Assembly: GCF_905220565.1 (NCBI RefSeq)
Contig: NC_059396.1
Location: forward strand, 9,397,206-9,461,205
Direction of reading: 5' to 3'
Length of the DNA: 64,000 nt
Source: Melitaea cinxia
Taxonomy: Eukaryota; Arthropoda; Insecta; Lepidoptera; Nymphalidae
How positions within the stretch are numbered: the first letter of the stretch is position 1; the number at the start of each line of letters is the position of its first letter. The position numbers were made by a program, and so were the translations under genes. The notes below the pieces were generated by a model that was not told the origin of the DNA, did no database searches, and saw only the letters and a program-made list of their open reading frames with translations. Positions 1 through 12,900 of this stretch are shown here, piece by piece.

Positions 1-861
1 AATAGTCGCTAATAATGAGTTAACATCATAACTAATCTTTAATTTGACCCAAGTGGAGCAGTGTTGTATGACAAGAATTAATGACGAAATGGGTTTAAAT
101 TTAAGAAGGAAGGACCTCTTTACTACTAACAACATCGTTTTTGCGTTGTAAATGAAGCTTGTTATGAGATTGAAGTTGCACAGTAGGTAATGGAACTAAT
201 GGGCTGGAGAAGTCGGTTTATTGAGTCTGCAAGTATATTACGTATATAGTTACGCTTAACTTTTAGATATTTATCAATGTTATATATATATATTTTTTTT
301 TGTATATGTTTCATGAAATAATTAATAAAAAACAATACACATAATTATGTGATTGTATTAAGTTATAGTATTTTCTCTTTGGTATAATTTTTGGTAAATA
401 ATAAAAAGTTAAATCACAAAACTATAGAGTTTATAATTTTTGAAGTGTAATTTCTTTAGGCGCATATTAGGGTAAAATTTTTATAGATGAAACGGCAACG
501 TTTTCGCCAATGGTGCTGGAACGGAAATCTAATGCTTTAGATTTGTATAAATATAAACGAGACTTAAAAATTAGTTTGTTAAGTTTGACTTTTGACATGT
601 GTACTTTGTACGCACGCACTTTTTTCTAAAAAAATATACTTATTCCTAATGTAAATAATAGGTATAACTTTTAAATTATAAGGGAATTGATTTGCTTTTA
701 AGTTGTTGTCTCTTTTTTTAACAAACCAAACCAATTTTAGTACCAAAATTTTAGTACCAAATACTATGACTGCGTTGTTATTGGAAAACCTTATCAACAT
801 AAAGTCCGTTTCACACAAACTCTGTAAATACATATACAGTTATACACTAGTAAATACACAT
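1..861. other. AT-rich intergenic DNA, nothing recognised
   Basis: Low-complexity AT-rich sequence. The few short open frames have no recognisable domains, and I see no RNA gene. It lies downstream of the 3' end of the PEDS1 gene, which is read leftwards. Confidence 0.5.
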
Positions 862-1463
862 TATAGCACGGACGCGGAGCACGAATAATTTCGTACAACG
901 ACCTTTTTGCCTACTGCCAGTGGTTCTCAAAATTTTATATAAAGTTCGAAGTTTTAAAAAAATCGGTAGAGTTTAGAATTTGGAATGTCTTAGAACTCGT
1001 TGTTTGCACACTACACTAAATCTACGCTGTCTGTCTGTGGATCGGTCTAGTCACAGAATAAAATATTTTTTGTTTAATCATAGAAAATAACTTATATATA
1101 AGTTATAAGTATATATACATATATATAAATAAAAGTTAGTGTATATATTATTATGTGTACAATTTGGTGGTTATACTTTGTATATGCAAAAAAATCTTAG
1201 ATCTGTTGCAGTGTGAAAAAAGACACCCGTAAACACACATTTGCATTTAATATAAGTATTGTTAACTTTTGACTTAAATTAAAAATGAAAAACGATGAAT
1301 CTTGTGACTTAAAATTGGTAAAAAAAAAGTAAAAAGTTTGACAAACTGTGAACTAACACTACACCTGTGTGAGCGCAACGGCAATATGTTTATACGCGAG
1401 CGACAAAGAGCAAAGATGAGGGGTCAATGTACGAAATTCTTCGTGCTCCGCGCCCGTGCTATA
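862..1463. mobile_element. MITE-like element with 35-bp terminal inverted repeats
   Basis: Positions 862-896 begin TATAGCACGG and are GC-rich. They recur as the reverse complement at 1429-1463 with two mismatches. The inside is AT-rich and non-coding. The TATA at each edge would fit insertion at a TA dinucleotide, but that is inference. The superfamily is not identified. Confidence 0.65.
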
Positions 1464-2512
1464 GTAAATTACAAATTACATCAAACTAAATTTTAAATAA
1501 AAAATTTACATTGTATATATATAAGACCTTTTTTTTCTTATAAGGTTATTGAAGACGAAATTAATGATATTGAGGTGGACCAAGAAAATCACCGAAAAAG
1601 AAAAGAAATCGCTTCAGTATAATCAACAGAATCGCTTCAGTAATATGATTTAACGAAAAGCGCTCATTGAAATGTGGTACACAAACTTTTTTTCAAAATG
1701 AAATTTCTATATTCAATATATATATACCACCTCCTTTTTTAAGTCGGTTAAAAAAACAGACTATAGTGACAATACAATTATTATTTATAATTTATGTCAA
1801 AAATGCATGCTAAGCTGCACGAACGATTTGGTAAACAAAATAATTAAATTATTATATAGGTATAGTAATTACCTAATTCTTTTTCTATAGTTACGTAACA
1901 TTCGTTTTCTACGCCAATTTGGCGTAATATCACAGTCTTATATTTAATATTATTTGGTAGTTAATATATGTTACGTTCATATAATAATATTTTATAGATT
2001 ATTGTATTTGCATTAAACCAGTCTTCCCACTTTTAATCTCAACGAGAAGCAAGGCCACAATCAACTTAGTTTAAAAGTTAATATTATGAAAATCTTAACA
2101 AATTTATGAAGGTCTCCATGCAAATTATATCAATTATCAATATTTGTTATATATTTTGAGTTTTCAGTCGCCTTACATGTACAATGCTAAAGGTAAAGGA
2201 AACTCCAGGCGGAATATTTTATTAACTCGTTAAATTGATAATGATTAAATAAGAAAATGTTTATTCAATCCACTAAAATCTAAATAAGATTCTTATAAAA
2301 ATGCAAAAAACTTCAAAGTTATTAATTGCTTATTTCATTTTCAAATATATGTTAAGATTTTTTTCTTTTTATATCAATACTTATCCCTAAGCAATACAAC
2401 TCATTATAGCGAGAAAATCTTAGCAATCTATTATTATTGCTACAAATATATCAACAGTTGCGTTTATACTAGCTGCAGCGGTATAAAAATTGGTATATGG
2501 ACAGTGTTAATT
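1464..2512. other. AT-rich 3' flank of PEDS1 with a MITE-end fragment
   Basis: No gene is seen. Positions about 1728-1752 carry the GGAGGAGGTT / AACCGACTT end motif of the dispersed element described at 38283, in reverse orientation. The rest is the presumed 3' UTR and downstream flank of PEDS1. No polyadenylation site could be placed with confidence. Confidence 0.45.
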
Positions 2513-2773
2513 CTAGGAACGCTTCTGAGCCCATTTCAAATCATCAGCGCGAGGCTTGCAGCCTGTTAAAGCTTCTATGATAGTTTCAAGTGTGGACCAA
2601 AAGTGTAATTTTTCTAAAGGCCAGTTTAACCAGCCAGTAGTAATACAAAAGTAAGTCTCGTGCGGCGCCACGTGGTGTATGCGGTGGTGTCGACGCGGCA
2701 ACACTATGTGCCACTCCTGGAGTAGAACTACCCACGCTGGTAGGCCGAAGTATGTGTGTGACCATTTATGAAT
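2513..2773 (-). CDS. PEDS1: PEDS1 coding exon 4 (last)
   Basis: The acceptor reads ttcttgcag followed by ATT CAT AAA TGG (IHKW). The exon carries the main histidine cluster (HKWSH, RRHHRIHH, HETYF) and the conserved C-terminus. The stop is TAG at 2515-2513. No frame damage is present. Confidence 0.97.
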   Translation of the reverse strand: MHKWSHTYFGLPAWVVLLQEWHIVLPRRHHRIHHVAPHETYFCITTGWLNWPLEKLHFWSTLETIIEALTGCKPRADDLKWAQKRS

Positions 2774-4625
2774 CTGCAAGAATACGTTCGTTTAAGAGTA
2801 AGAAACTGTAATATATGTGTCGGATGAGGTAGATTTCTCTCGCTCATCGTCTCTGAGTACTCGGCCTTCTGTGGGCTTCAGTAGTCAATGTTGGCACAAG
2901 TAAACACAATTTATGATATCACCAATTTATTATGTCACAGGACTCACTTAGCAGAAACGTAGTTATTATAGTAGAAAGGTACGCAGCGCGGAACGCGGGA
3001 TAGTTATTAGTTAACGGGGTGGAGACAAACTACTTAGCATTCGATGGATACACCGTGTGGGAGCAGAGTGCATCGTGTGGCAGAGGGAGAAACTCAGAGC
3101 AGTTCCTAAGACTTGCAACCTAGGTGTAGGTTTAAGAGATCCCCTTTGAGATGTACATCAACGCTCACCTTCACTGCTGCTGAGTTGTCCACCCTGCCTA
3201 GCCAAATAATAGATCGTTATGTAAGAGTTAATTCGTTTGCACAAATTAATGATTGAAGAGTCTAGAATAAGCTACTAGCATAATACAACAAGTGCGTCGT
3301 GCCAAGCCAGAGCCAACACTGCCTTAACGCGGTTGCACCGTTCGTTTTATACACGTCAGAATAACTCCAGTAATATAATGAGTGAGGGTAGGTGAAAGTC
3401 GAAGGATGTGCTAGGTGGCGTGATATTATAAATTCCTTACTAATTGCGCACGACAGCACTAGTGCCGACATATGGAAAAATTTGTGTTTGCATCTTTTTT
3501 TTATAATAATGGGGTCAAACGAGCAGAGTTATCTGATGTTAAATAGCTACCTTCGCCCATGGACATCTGCAATATAAGAGGAGTTACGGGTGCATTGCCG
3601 GCCTTTAGGCAAAAGATGACATGATTACACTCGACGCTTGAACACCGCCAGATTATTGCGATTAGGGAAAATCTAAGGAGGAAGGTCATTCCACAGTTTG
3701 CATGTTCGTGGAAAGAATGCGAATGCACATTGGTTGCAAACCGTGCATCCAAGTGGTGTGGTTGAAACTTAGTCCTTCGGCGAAGGGTGCGATGGTAAAA
3801 ACGTGACGGTGGCACCATATCAAATAGTTCTTCAGAACACTCACCGTTGTACAGATGGTAAAAAACACACAGAGAGCCAACATCTCTCCTTATACTTAGA
3901 GGTTCTAAGCCATCCGTGAGTTTAGGATGCCCGGCCGAACTGCCCGGCGTTAGATGGATTCAAATTGGTGGAGTTGGTATTGAGGGGCACCTGCCCCTAG
4001 GTGCGAACAACACTACACATGGGGGGATGAGGGCAGACCTGAGCCTTATAAAGCAGTAGCCGATGTCCCGATGTGAAGTACCGGCCCGTCCTGTTCAGAA
4101 CCCCGAGCTTTTTTTGCAGCCATTTGGCTTTGCTTTCCAAATGACCCCGGAATAAGACCTCATTCGTAATGCCTACCCCAAGGATCCCAATACTTTTGGA
4201 CATGTGTAATGATGTGTTCTGAAAACTAGGCGCTACAGAAAAGGGGGTCTTCTTAGCGGTAAATGCGCAAACTAATGTCTTCGAGGGGTTAAATTGGACG
4301 AGTTTGCGTATACCCTATTCGGAGACTTACTCCAAGGAAGTCTTGTTTTCGGACACAAGTTGTAATCTCCTCTCTTCTACTTCTACCCGAAGAATATTAG
4401 CCCGGAAGGGGTAGAATGCATCACATGTACTGTCATCTGCATAGTAATGAATATTGCTGGTTTGCAACATATCGTTAATATGCAGAATAAACAGTGTAGC
4501 ACTGAGCCTTAAGGAACAGGCATGATTTTCGAGGATACTCCGTCTGTAAACTAGTTATCCAATTGCATAATCCCTCGGGGAGACCGTAAGCTGGTAACTT
4601 TGCTAGTAATATGAAAGTTCACTCT

Positions 4626-4678
<53 letters not shown>

Positions 4679-4722
4679 GCACACGCACACGCACACGCAC
4701 ACGCACACGCACACGCACACGC

Positions 4723-4786
<64 letters not shown>

Positions 4787-7700
4787 GGGGCTGAGGTGAT
4801 ACTGCTACCGGGCGCGTCTCCATCAGCGGATAGGAGAATGCTCGCCGCTCACATGAGCGGAGGGTAGGAGTGAAATAAAATAGCTCCCGCGGACAAAACA
4901 CCCCAAGTTAAGACGTTAAGATACCGTGTCGAGGACTGCATGGCGTCAGGGACGTGACGTCGCAAACGGTTCCCCTGGGGCACCGGGTCCAACCCCAGGC
5001 GTATTTAGTGGCCTTACTCCAGCAACCGGGGCTCTGCTGTGAGTGGACGGAAATTTCCCTAGGTACTCGTGGGAACAAAATGATAAGTCTTAATATTAAT
5101 AAAAACCAATTTTATCAAAGAAGTAACTGTGGCCAGGAGGCCCAACAAGCAAATGCAGAAGCAAGTGCGGACATGAAAAGGACGCAAGCGTGGGACCATC
5201 TTGAGAAGCTAATTGGAGAGCTCAGAGAGTTTGTCTAACCTAAAATAAACGTCCATAAGGAGATAAAAACCAAGGTGGCCAGTATTGGCAGTGCCTTCAA
5301 AAGACTAAAAATGTTGGAAGATACCCGACTTGAAGACCAGTCTCAAACTAAATTGACGCCAATAGACTCACGTATATCGCCAACACCTCGTGTGCGGAAC
5401 ATCACCGAGACAACCACAACGATAGACAACGAATTCGAAACTGATGTTGAGTCGATCACTGGAGAAAAACGTGATATTCGCAAAGCTAAACGGAAAGAGC
5501 GAACATCACCAGAATCGGGGAGCAAGAACGCGAAGAAAATGAAGGGAACAGGACCTACCCTACTCGCTGAAAATAAAACAAAAACACCCGACACGAAGAT
5601 ATCAGAGTGGCAAACAGTCAAATCCAAAAAAGAGAAGAAGCCATCTCAAAGAAAGAAGCCAAAACAATCAGTGGAGAGGCCCAATGCACTGATTGTTCGG
5701 CCAAAAGAAAAAGAGAAATATGCGGATATACTCAGTCGGATCAAGAAAGATGTTCCCGATGAGCAAGTCCGCTCAACGGTAGATAAAATCCGCAGAACAG
5801 CGACTGGTGATCTGTTGGTCATCCTTACCAAAGAGAGCACAGACAAAGGTCACGGGCTGCAAAAAACCATTGCTAAGCTCCTTGGGAACGAAGCTGAAGT
5901 TATAAGTAAGGGACCGCAAAAGGAAATCGAAATACGAGACCTTGACGACACGACGACTAAACAAGATGTCCTCGAAGCCCTACAGAAAGCGGCTGGAGAA
6001 GATGACGAACTGACTCTGGATGTCATCAGATCACTGCGCAAGGCCTATGGCGGTACACAGACGGCATCAGTGACACTTGCAGCGTCAATAGCGAGGAAGG
6101 TCTTGGGGGAGCACAGCAAAATCAGAATTGGCTGGGTCAACTGCCGAATAAGAATTGTGGAGAGACCAACCAAGTGTTTTAGGTGCTGGCACTATGGACA
6201 TCTTGCCGCTAAGTGTAAGAGCGACGTGGACAGATCCAATCACTGCACCGGTTGCGGAGAAGAGGGACACAAAATTGTCACCTGTAAAAAAGATGCCCGA
6301 TGTACCTTGTGTCTCGAAAAGGGCAACACAAAAAATTGTGCCCACATTGCTGGTAGCAGCAGATGCCCAGTCTTTCAAGAGGCACTCCAGAAGGTGAGAA
6401 AAAAGAAACAATTATGAAGGTACTGCAACTAAACCTCAATCATTGTGAGGCTGCACACGATTTGCTCATGCAGACGGTGCGAGAACTAAATCCAGACCTT
6501 GTTCTGATTTCGGAGCCGTATAGACACCTCGTAACTCAACCATGGGAAACAGACATTACCACTAAAGCTGTGATTTGGGCCTGTGGTGGATACGCCTTTC
6601 AGAGTCCTGCTAATGGCAGTGAGGCTGGTTTTGTCGTCGCGAAGCTTGAGGGAATCTACTTCTACAGCTGCTATGCCCCGCCCAGCCTTTCACTCGACGA
6701 GTTCAAGAACTTTGTGCAACGGCTGACCGAAAATGCGAACCAATATTCCCCGATTGCAATCGCAGGGGACTTTAACTCTTGGGCAGTCGATTGGGGTAGT
6801 AAGGAGACAAACGCACGAGGAAAGGTACTACTGGAGGCAATGTCCAGCCTGGACGTAGTGTTACTAAACAACGGAGATAAACCTACGTTTGTCCGAGGAG
6901 AAGCGAATTCCATCGTTGACCTAACCTTCGTCTCCAGCAGTTTGGTTAAGGGAAACTGCTCTTGGGAGGTGATGGATACCTACACGGCCAGTAATCACTA
7001 CGCACTATTGTGGGAAGTATCATCCGAGCAAAGCGCTGGAAGAGTACACAGGAAAACTAGGACAATTGGTTGGAAAATAAGTGCCTTCGACCTTGAAGTC
7101 TTCATGGTGGCTCTTAATAGAGAACCAATCAGTGATGGAAATGCTGAAAATATGGCAAAATATCTGATGAAGAGAATTACAGAAGCCTGCGACGCCTCCA
7201 TGCCTAGGAAACGTGCTATAACCAGGCCTTCCTCGATGCATTGGTGGAACGAGGACATCGATAATCTCCGTAAAAAGTGTCTTAAGGCGAGAAGAGCAGC
7301 ACAACGCTGTAGAAAAAGACCAAACTATGAGGAACTGGTGGCAGTATATAAAAAAACGCGCCAAAGATTGAACAAAGCCATCAAAGACAGCAAAAGACGA
7401 TGTTGGAACGAGCTGATACTTGAGGTAGAAGACGACCCATGGGGCAGGCCGTATAAGGTGGTCATGACTCGTCTGAAGAGCCAGCCAATGCCATCGCCCA
7501 CCTGTCCCAAACTCCTAGGCAAGATCGTTGCCACGCTGTTTCCCCACCAAATGCAACTACATCGTCAGATAGAGCAATATGAAACAGAAGAATTTCCACC
7601 CATTACAGAAAATGAGCTGTTCGAAGCGTGGTCTAGAGTAGGGAATACGAAAGCTCCGGGTCTAGATGGAATTCCAAATATTGCACTAAAAGCTGCCATC

Positions 7701-9836
7701 AAAGCAGTGCCTGGAATATTTCTTAACGTCTATAACAATTGCCTCACAGAAGGTACATTCCCAACTATGTGGAAACAACAGAGGCTAGTTCTCCTCCCCA
7801 AAGGAAAGAAACCTCCAGAAGAACCAACATCCTATCGTCCGCTCTGCATGTTGGATACTGCTGGCAAAATACTCGAACGCATAATACACAGGAGGATCGA
7901 AGCAGCAGTCGAACCGCTACTTGCCAGCAACCAATACGGCTTTCGGAAAGGACGCTCTACCTTGGACGCAATTAGCGTCGTCGTCAATACGGCTAAGGAC
8001 GCAATCGCTGGAACCAGATGGAAGGGAGGTACCAAGAAGTACTGCCTGGTAGCAACGTTAGACGTAAAAAATGCCTTCAATTCCGTCAAGTGGGATTGCA
8101 TTATGAAAGCTCTTTACGAAATGAAGGTACCAGGATACTTGCGAAGGATGGTTGCAAGCTATTTTTCTGGCAGGATCCTAAAATATGATACAAAGACTGG
8201 TCCGAAAACATACAAAGTCACTGGAGGAGTGCCCCAGGGCTCAGTATTAGGCCCACTTTTGTGGAATATCATGTATGACGGGTTATTAAAACTACAACTT
8301 CCAAAAGAAGCCAAACTCGTGGCATATGCAGATGATGTGGCCGTAGTGGTCGTTGCAAAGCATCTCGAAGAAATTACCTTCGCTTTTGACGCTACCATCG
8401 AAAAAATTAGCCACTGGATGAACACAGTTGGACTGCAGTTAGCGGAGCACAAGACTGAGGCAGTACTCATCACTAGCAGGAAGCGGCTAGAAACCATCAC
8501 ACTGCAAGTCGGAGCTCATGAAATCACATCCCAGCCGTCTCTTCGGTATTTGGGCGTTATGATTGATGCCCGACTCAACTTCAAGCAGCAGGCGCAGCAC
8601 GTGGGTGCCAGAGCGTCAGTGGTCAGAGCGACATTATCAAGGCTAATGCCCAACATAGGAGGCCCGAAGCAGAGAAGGAGGGCGTTACTGACGTCTGTAG
8701 TAACATCTGTACTCACCTATGGAATCCCCATCTGGGCCGATGCGCTTAAAATACAGGAAGCACGAAGAAAAATTGCACCAGTATATCGGCTGAGCGCTTT
8801 AAGAATTGCCAGTGCTTTTCGCACAGTGTCTGACGATGCTGTCAACGTTATTGCTGGGATGCTGCCAATTGAAGTACTAGCCGAAGAACGGAAAGCCCTA
8901 TTTTATTTTATTTATATACTTTATTGCACTCAAAAAATTGATATAAAACATACAATAATAGAAAGGTTTATGGCAAAGGTGGACTTATCTCTGAAAGAGA
9001 TTTCTTCCAGTCAACCCATGGTCATGAGTAAGTGTTTCATATAGCGAGGCAAACAGTGCAAGAAGTATTCATTCAGAAGAAAATAAAAAATAAATAATAA
9101 ATATTAAAAAAAAAAAACACCAAAGAAAAAATAAATAAAATAAAAGAATAAAATTTATATATATATACAAAAATGTAACATACTACACAAAAAATGTAAC
9201 ATACTACCTATACCACCGTAAAGTAACGACCGCACTGAGCCCTGGAGAACTTGGCAAGGAGGAACGACTTAATAGCATACGACGATGGCAATTGAAGTGG
9301 GATACCAGTACAAAAGGCAGATGGACCTACCGTCTTATTCCAAAGGTTGATGTCTGGTTAAACCGTAATCATGGTGAGGTCAATTACTACCTGACACAAA
9401 TGATCTCAGGACATGGGTGCTATCGGGAATACCTCTATAAATATAAGCGGGATATGTCTCCGATATGCCCATCCTGCCCAGGAGTCAGTGAAGATGCGGA
9501 GCACGTGTTCTTTGCATGCCCTCGTTTCGACCTGTTACGTAGTACCTGGTCAAAGGTCCTTACGAAGAAAATTCAGCCAGTCTCTGATAGAAGCTATGCT
9601 ATCGTCGGAGGCAGCATGGCAGGCGACAAGCGCTTTTGCGACGGAAGTTCTTCAGGAGCTCCGTCGGTTGGAAAGAACGCGGTCGGAAAACAAAACCCGT
9701 GACATCAGCATGACGGAAGAGCAGTAGCTGGAGCCTCCCTCCACGAAGTAATGCCTAGCGGCGGTTCCGTGGGGGAAGAGGAAGTTGACGCCAGAGGTTT
9801 CTTCCATACCTCTGGGGAAGGGAAAAAAAAAAAAAA

Positions 9837-9870
<34 letters not shown>

Positions 9871-9934
9871 ACGCACGCGCACACGCACACGGACGCGCAC
9901 GCGCACGCGCACGCGCACGCGCACGCGCACGCGC

Positions 9935-9978
<44 letters not shown>

Positions 9979-12900
9979 CTCCAGAATTCAAAGCCACCAG
10001 TTGGATGGTTATGCCGCCATCGGGGACGTAGGGCGGGGTGTGCGTACGCTTAAGAGTGCGGCGGTAAGCTATTGGTCGCCTCGGTCACGTCTGTCATACG
10101 CGTCCTCGTCGCCCTTAGCTCGCCGACGTACGGGTTTGGGAGCGAACCTATTTCTTAGGGCGTCTGTGGTGTTTTGAAGTGGGTCGCACACCCTAGAAAT
10201 ACTGTGGTCGAAACGGGCGCCGCAAACTACCATCTACCCCGGACTGCTGTAACTAATTATGACAGGCTATCTGCCGGGTATAGTAGGTGACCCGGTAGAT
10301 CTCTATCGCAAATGCCTACCTGCGTGTCCTGCGCAGTTGATCGCGCTACGCAAGGATGAAGGAGTCCTGGGGGGTTGAGTCGAACGTGGTCGGGGTTTGT
10401 AACCACGGGAGACAACACGCGGTGTGCTTTCTCTCCTTTTTGGTCCGGATTTCAGTCTAAACAGTAGCCCCGTAGCTAGCCACTGCGGGGAAATGGACAT
10501 GCGTAACTGCACGGATGAGCTGGGTGCTTTACGCCGGCGAGATGGGGGAGGGTCCTCTGGGAGGACATAGGGACCGGCCATGCTGACGGAGCAAGGGTGT
10601 TTGGAACGACTGGGGGCTGTGGGATCGCGGTCACCTGCCAGTTGCATCTGTAGCTCCTGATGTCGCGTTTGGAACCCAACCTGCCAAATCTATATCTACT
10701 GCGTAGCCCCGGTGTCGATACGGCATTCCCAATGCTGCGGGCTCCATGGAGGGTAGGGAGCGGGAGCGGATGAAAATGTTTTATTTGTACCATGGACGTA
10801 CACAGATCCAAAAACCCCCAGGGACCTGAAGGGAAACCGGATGGTACCTTACTGGTAACCGCGAAAGCGGGTCCGTCTACTAAACAGCCCTCACGGGTTC
10901 AGCCACCACAGCAGGAGAGCGGTATCACGAAAGTGGGACCGCCTTCCTCCAAAAGCGGAGGCAAGGCAGCGAAGTCGACCTTGACCTCAGCAAAAAAAAC
11001 ACACACACACAAACACACACACACAAACACACACACACAAACACACACACACAAACACACACACAAACACACACAAACACACACAAACACACACACACAC
11101 ACACACAAACACACACATGAGGGTGGTGCTGCTAATGTGGCGCCACCACACACAAAACGCAAGTCCGTGGGTGGCCGGGGGGAAACCGGGAAACCGGGGG
11201 AACCGAGGCCGTCCAAGTCGACGGCGTATTTGACAGGCTCAGTGCCACCTCAGGAAGGCACTAAGCCAAAGGGTGCTATCCTCGACGTCGCCACCGGGGC
11301 AACCTGGAACCCGGACGGCAGAAGAGGTGGCTGCCCTCCAACGTTATGACGAGGCGTGGACTCTTGTTGACCGACGACAGGCCAAAGGTAAACCCGGCAA
11401 GTCGCCGGGAGGCGCTAGTGGCCTCCCAACCAGGGGGTAAACAGGTGTAAGCCCAAGCGTAAAAGCAAGAGACAGCGCCATTGTCAAAAAAAAGCGTGCA
11501 TTGAAGGTGGAAGCCGCTAAGCGCGCTGCGACAGCCCAAGCCAACAAACCCAAATCCAAGGGGTCCGTCATGTTCGCGAAAGGGGCAGCAGGTGGCCAGG
11601 GTAACCAGGAAACTGGTCGAGCCCAACGCGGCAAGACGTAGGCGAAGAGTAAGGCGGGGGGTGGAAGTACGTCCCAGGCACCGGCCAAAAGGGCTCGCCC
11701 CGACGACTCGCAGTCACCAAGGGGTGATCCAAAAAGCCGAAGCTAGTGGACGGAACCCATGACCCTTATGCAGAGGCAGTGCAGTCGGACCTACTGGTTG
11801 CGATGACGCGCGACTGGAGAGACTTTGACTGCACAGGCCGCTGAAGAAGTACAGGTCCTTCTACAGGAGCGTCTTTTCAAGGAATCCATAGATGCGACCA
11901 ATGACGAGCCGGTGAACCCTGTTTTTCAGGGTAAACCGATATACGTCAACGGAGCTCTGAAACTGTGGTGTGAGAACCATGATGCCGTGGGAAACCTTAC
12001 ACGAATAGTTTCAGAGCTCATCTTGTCCACGGGTACCAGAATGATGGTCAAACGTCAGCGCGACCTCGTCAAGCTGGTCCGCTGCGGCGTCCTACTGCCA
12101 GGTAAACAGCCGGATATCTGGATAGTGGGACGTGCGCTGCGGTTCCAGAACAAGTGGGCAAGGGTGGATAACTGGACCCTCCACAAGGTCGACAGACAGG
12201 ACGGTAACACGTTCTTGGTCTTCAGCGCGCCTGCGGATGTGGTGCAGACCCTGATCGAGCGTGAGCGCTGATTCTGATATTTGCTGGGGTCGGTGTACGT
12301 GAAGTTCCAGGGTCCGAAAGGTAAATTTACCGAACCCTGCCAACGAAGCAAGACGACTAAATGGGGGAGGCCAATGACTAAGGACAGGCGAAGGGAGAAG
12401 GGTCAGGAGTAATCCCGGCTATGCCCGAGCCACCCCTTATGAGGCAGTCAAGCCCCAAATCCCAGACCGAAGAAGCAGTGGTCGAAGAGGAACTGCTTCG
12501 GGAGTCGGAGGAGGAGGCTTGTGTAGCGGGCCTGGACAACCTGGCCATAGGGGGGACAGAGACGGATGGGTGGATAGTAACAAGTACAATAGGTACTAGA
12601 CACCGTTCGCCCCACTCACACCTATCTATGTAATCTTATAAATACAAATAATGTTCCCGATTTAACAAATTTTTGGGAAATTCCCTTCCAAATATCCCCT
12701 TTCCGCGGAAGAACGTGCTTGTGAAGAGAGTTGTCTCAAAAATACATTTCGTAATTACGACGGACGATTTGTAGTTACAATGCCTCTTAAATCAAGTCCC
12801 GAGAATTTAGGTGACTCATATAAAATGGGTAAACGTCGATTTTTATCGCTCGAAAAACGTTTTGAGAAGGATGCTAATTTCAAAAATATGCATGTTGATT

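Larger units (their letters stand above)
4785..9835 (+). mobile_element. R1-clade non-LTR retrotransposon inserted in an (AC)n tract
   Basis: Nearly full-length LINE with a GC-rich 5' UTR, a gag-like ORF1, an EN-RT ORF2, a short 3' UTR and an A-run ending at about 9836. (AC)n microsatellite lies on both sides. Several R1-clade families of insects, such as Mino and Waldo, are known to target microsatellites, and this copy fits that behaviour. It is inactive: ORF1 has a nonsense codon, and ORF2 is broken by a foreign insertion and a frameshift. Its higher GC content stands out against the surrounding intron. Confidence 0.85.
9977..12640 (+). mobile_element. Remnant of a GC-rich retroelement with a DUF4780-type ORF
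   Basis: A GC-rich block with no introns and several broken frames. A frame at 10792-11349 is rich in Pro, Gly, Lys and Ser and is invaded by a CA-rich microsatellite. It is followed by the ORF at 11825-12271 and by short acidic frames to about 12630. The order (basic, low-complexity N-part, then a compact domain) resembles ORF1 of an insect non-LTR element. No RT belonging to it is seen, because Pao sequence follows. Confidence 0.6.

Noticed and set aside
2513..2779. Separate short gene resembling PEDS1
   Set aside because: It is the last exon of PEDS1: the acceptor and phase match exon 3 at 17770.
4551..4901. Long frames of Cys-Val-Arg or Thr-His repeats over CA tracts (also 9652-10177 and 10899-11216)
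   Set aside because: They are readings of the CA microsatellites in several frames and strands; no flanking protein-like sequence.
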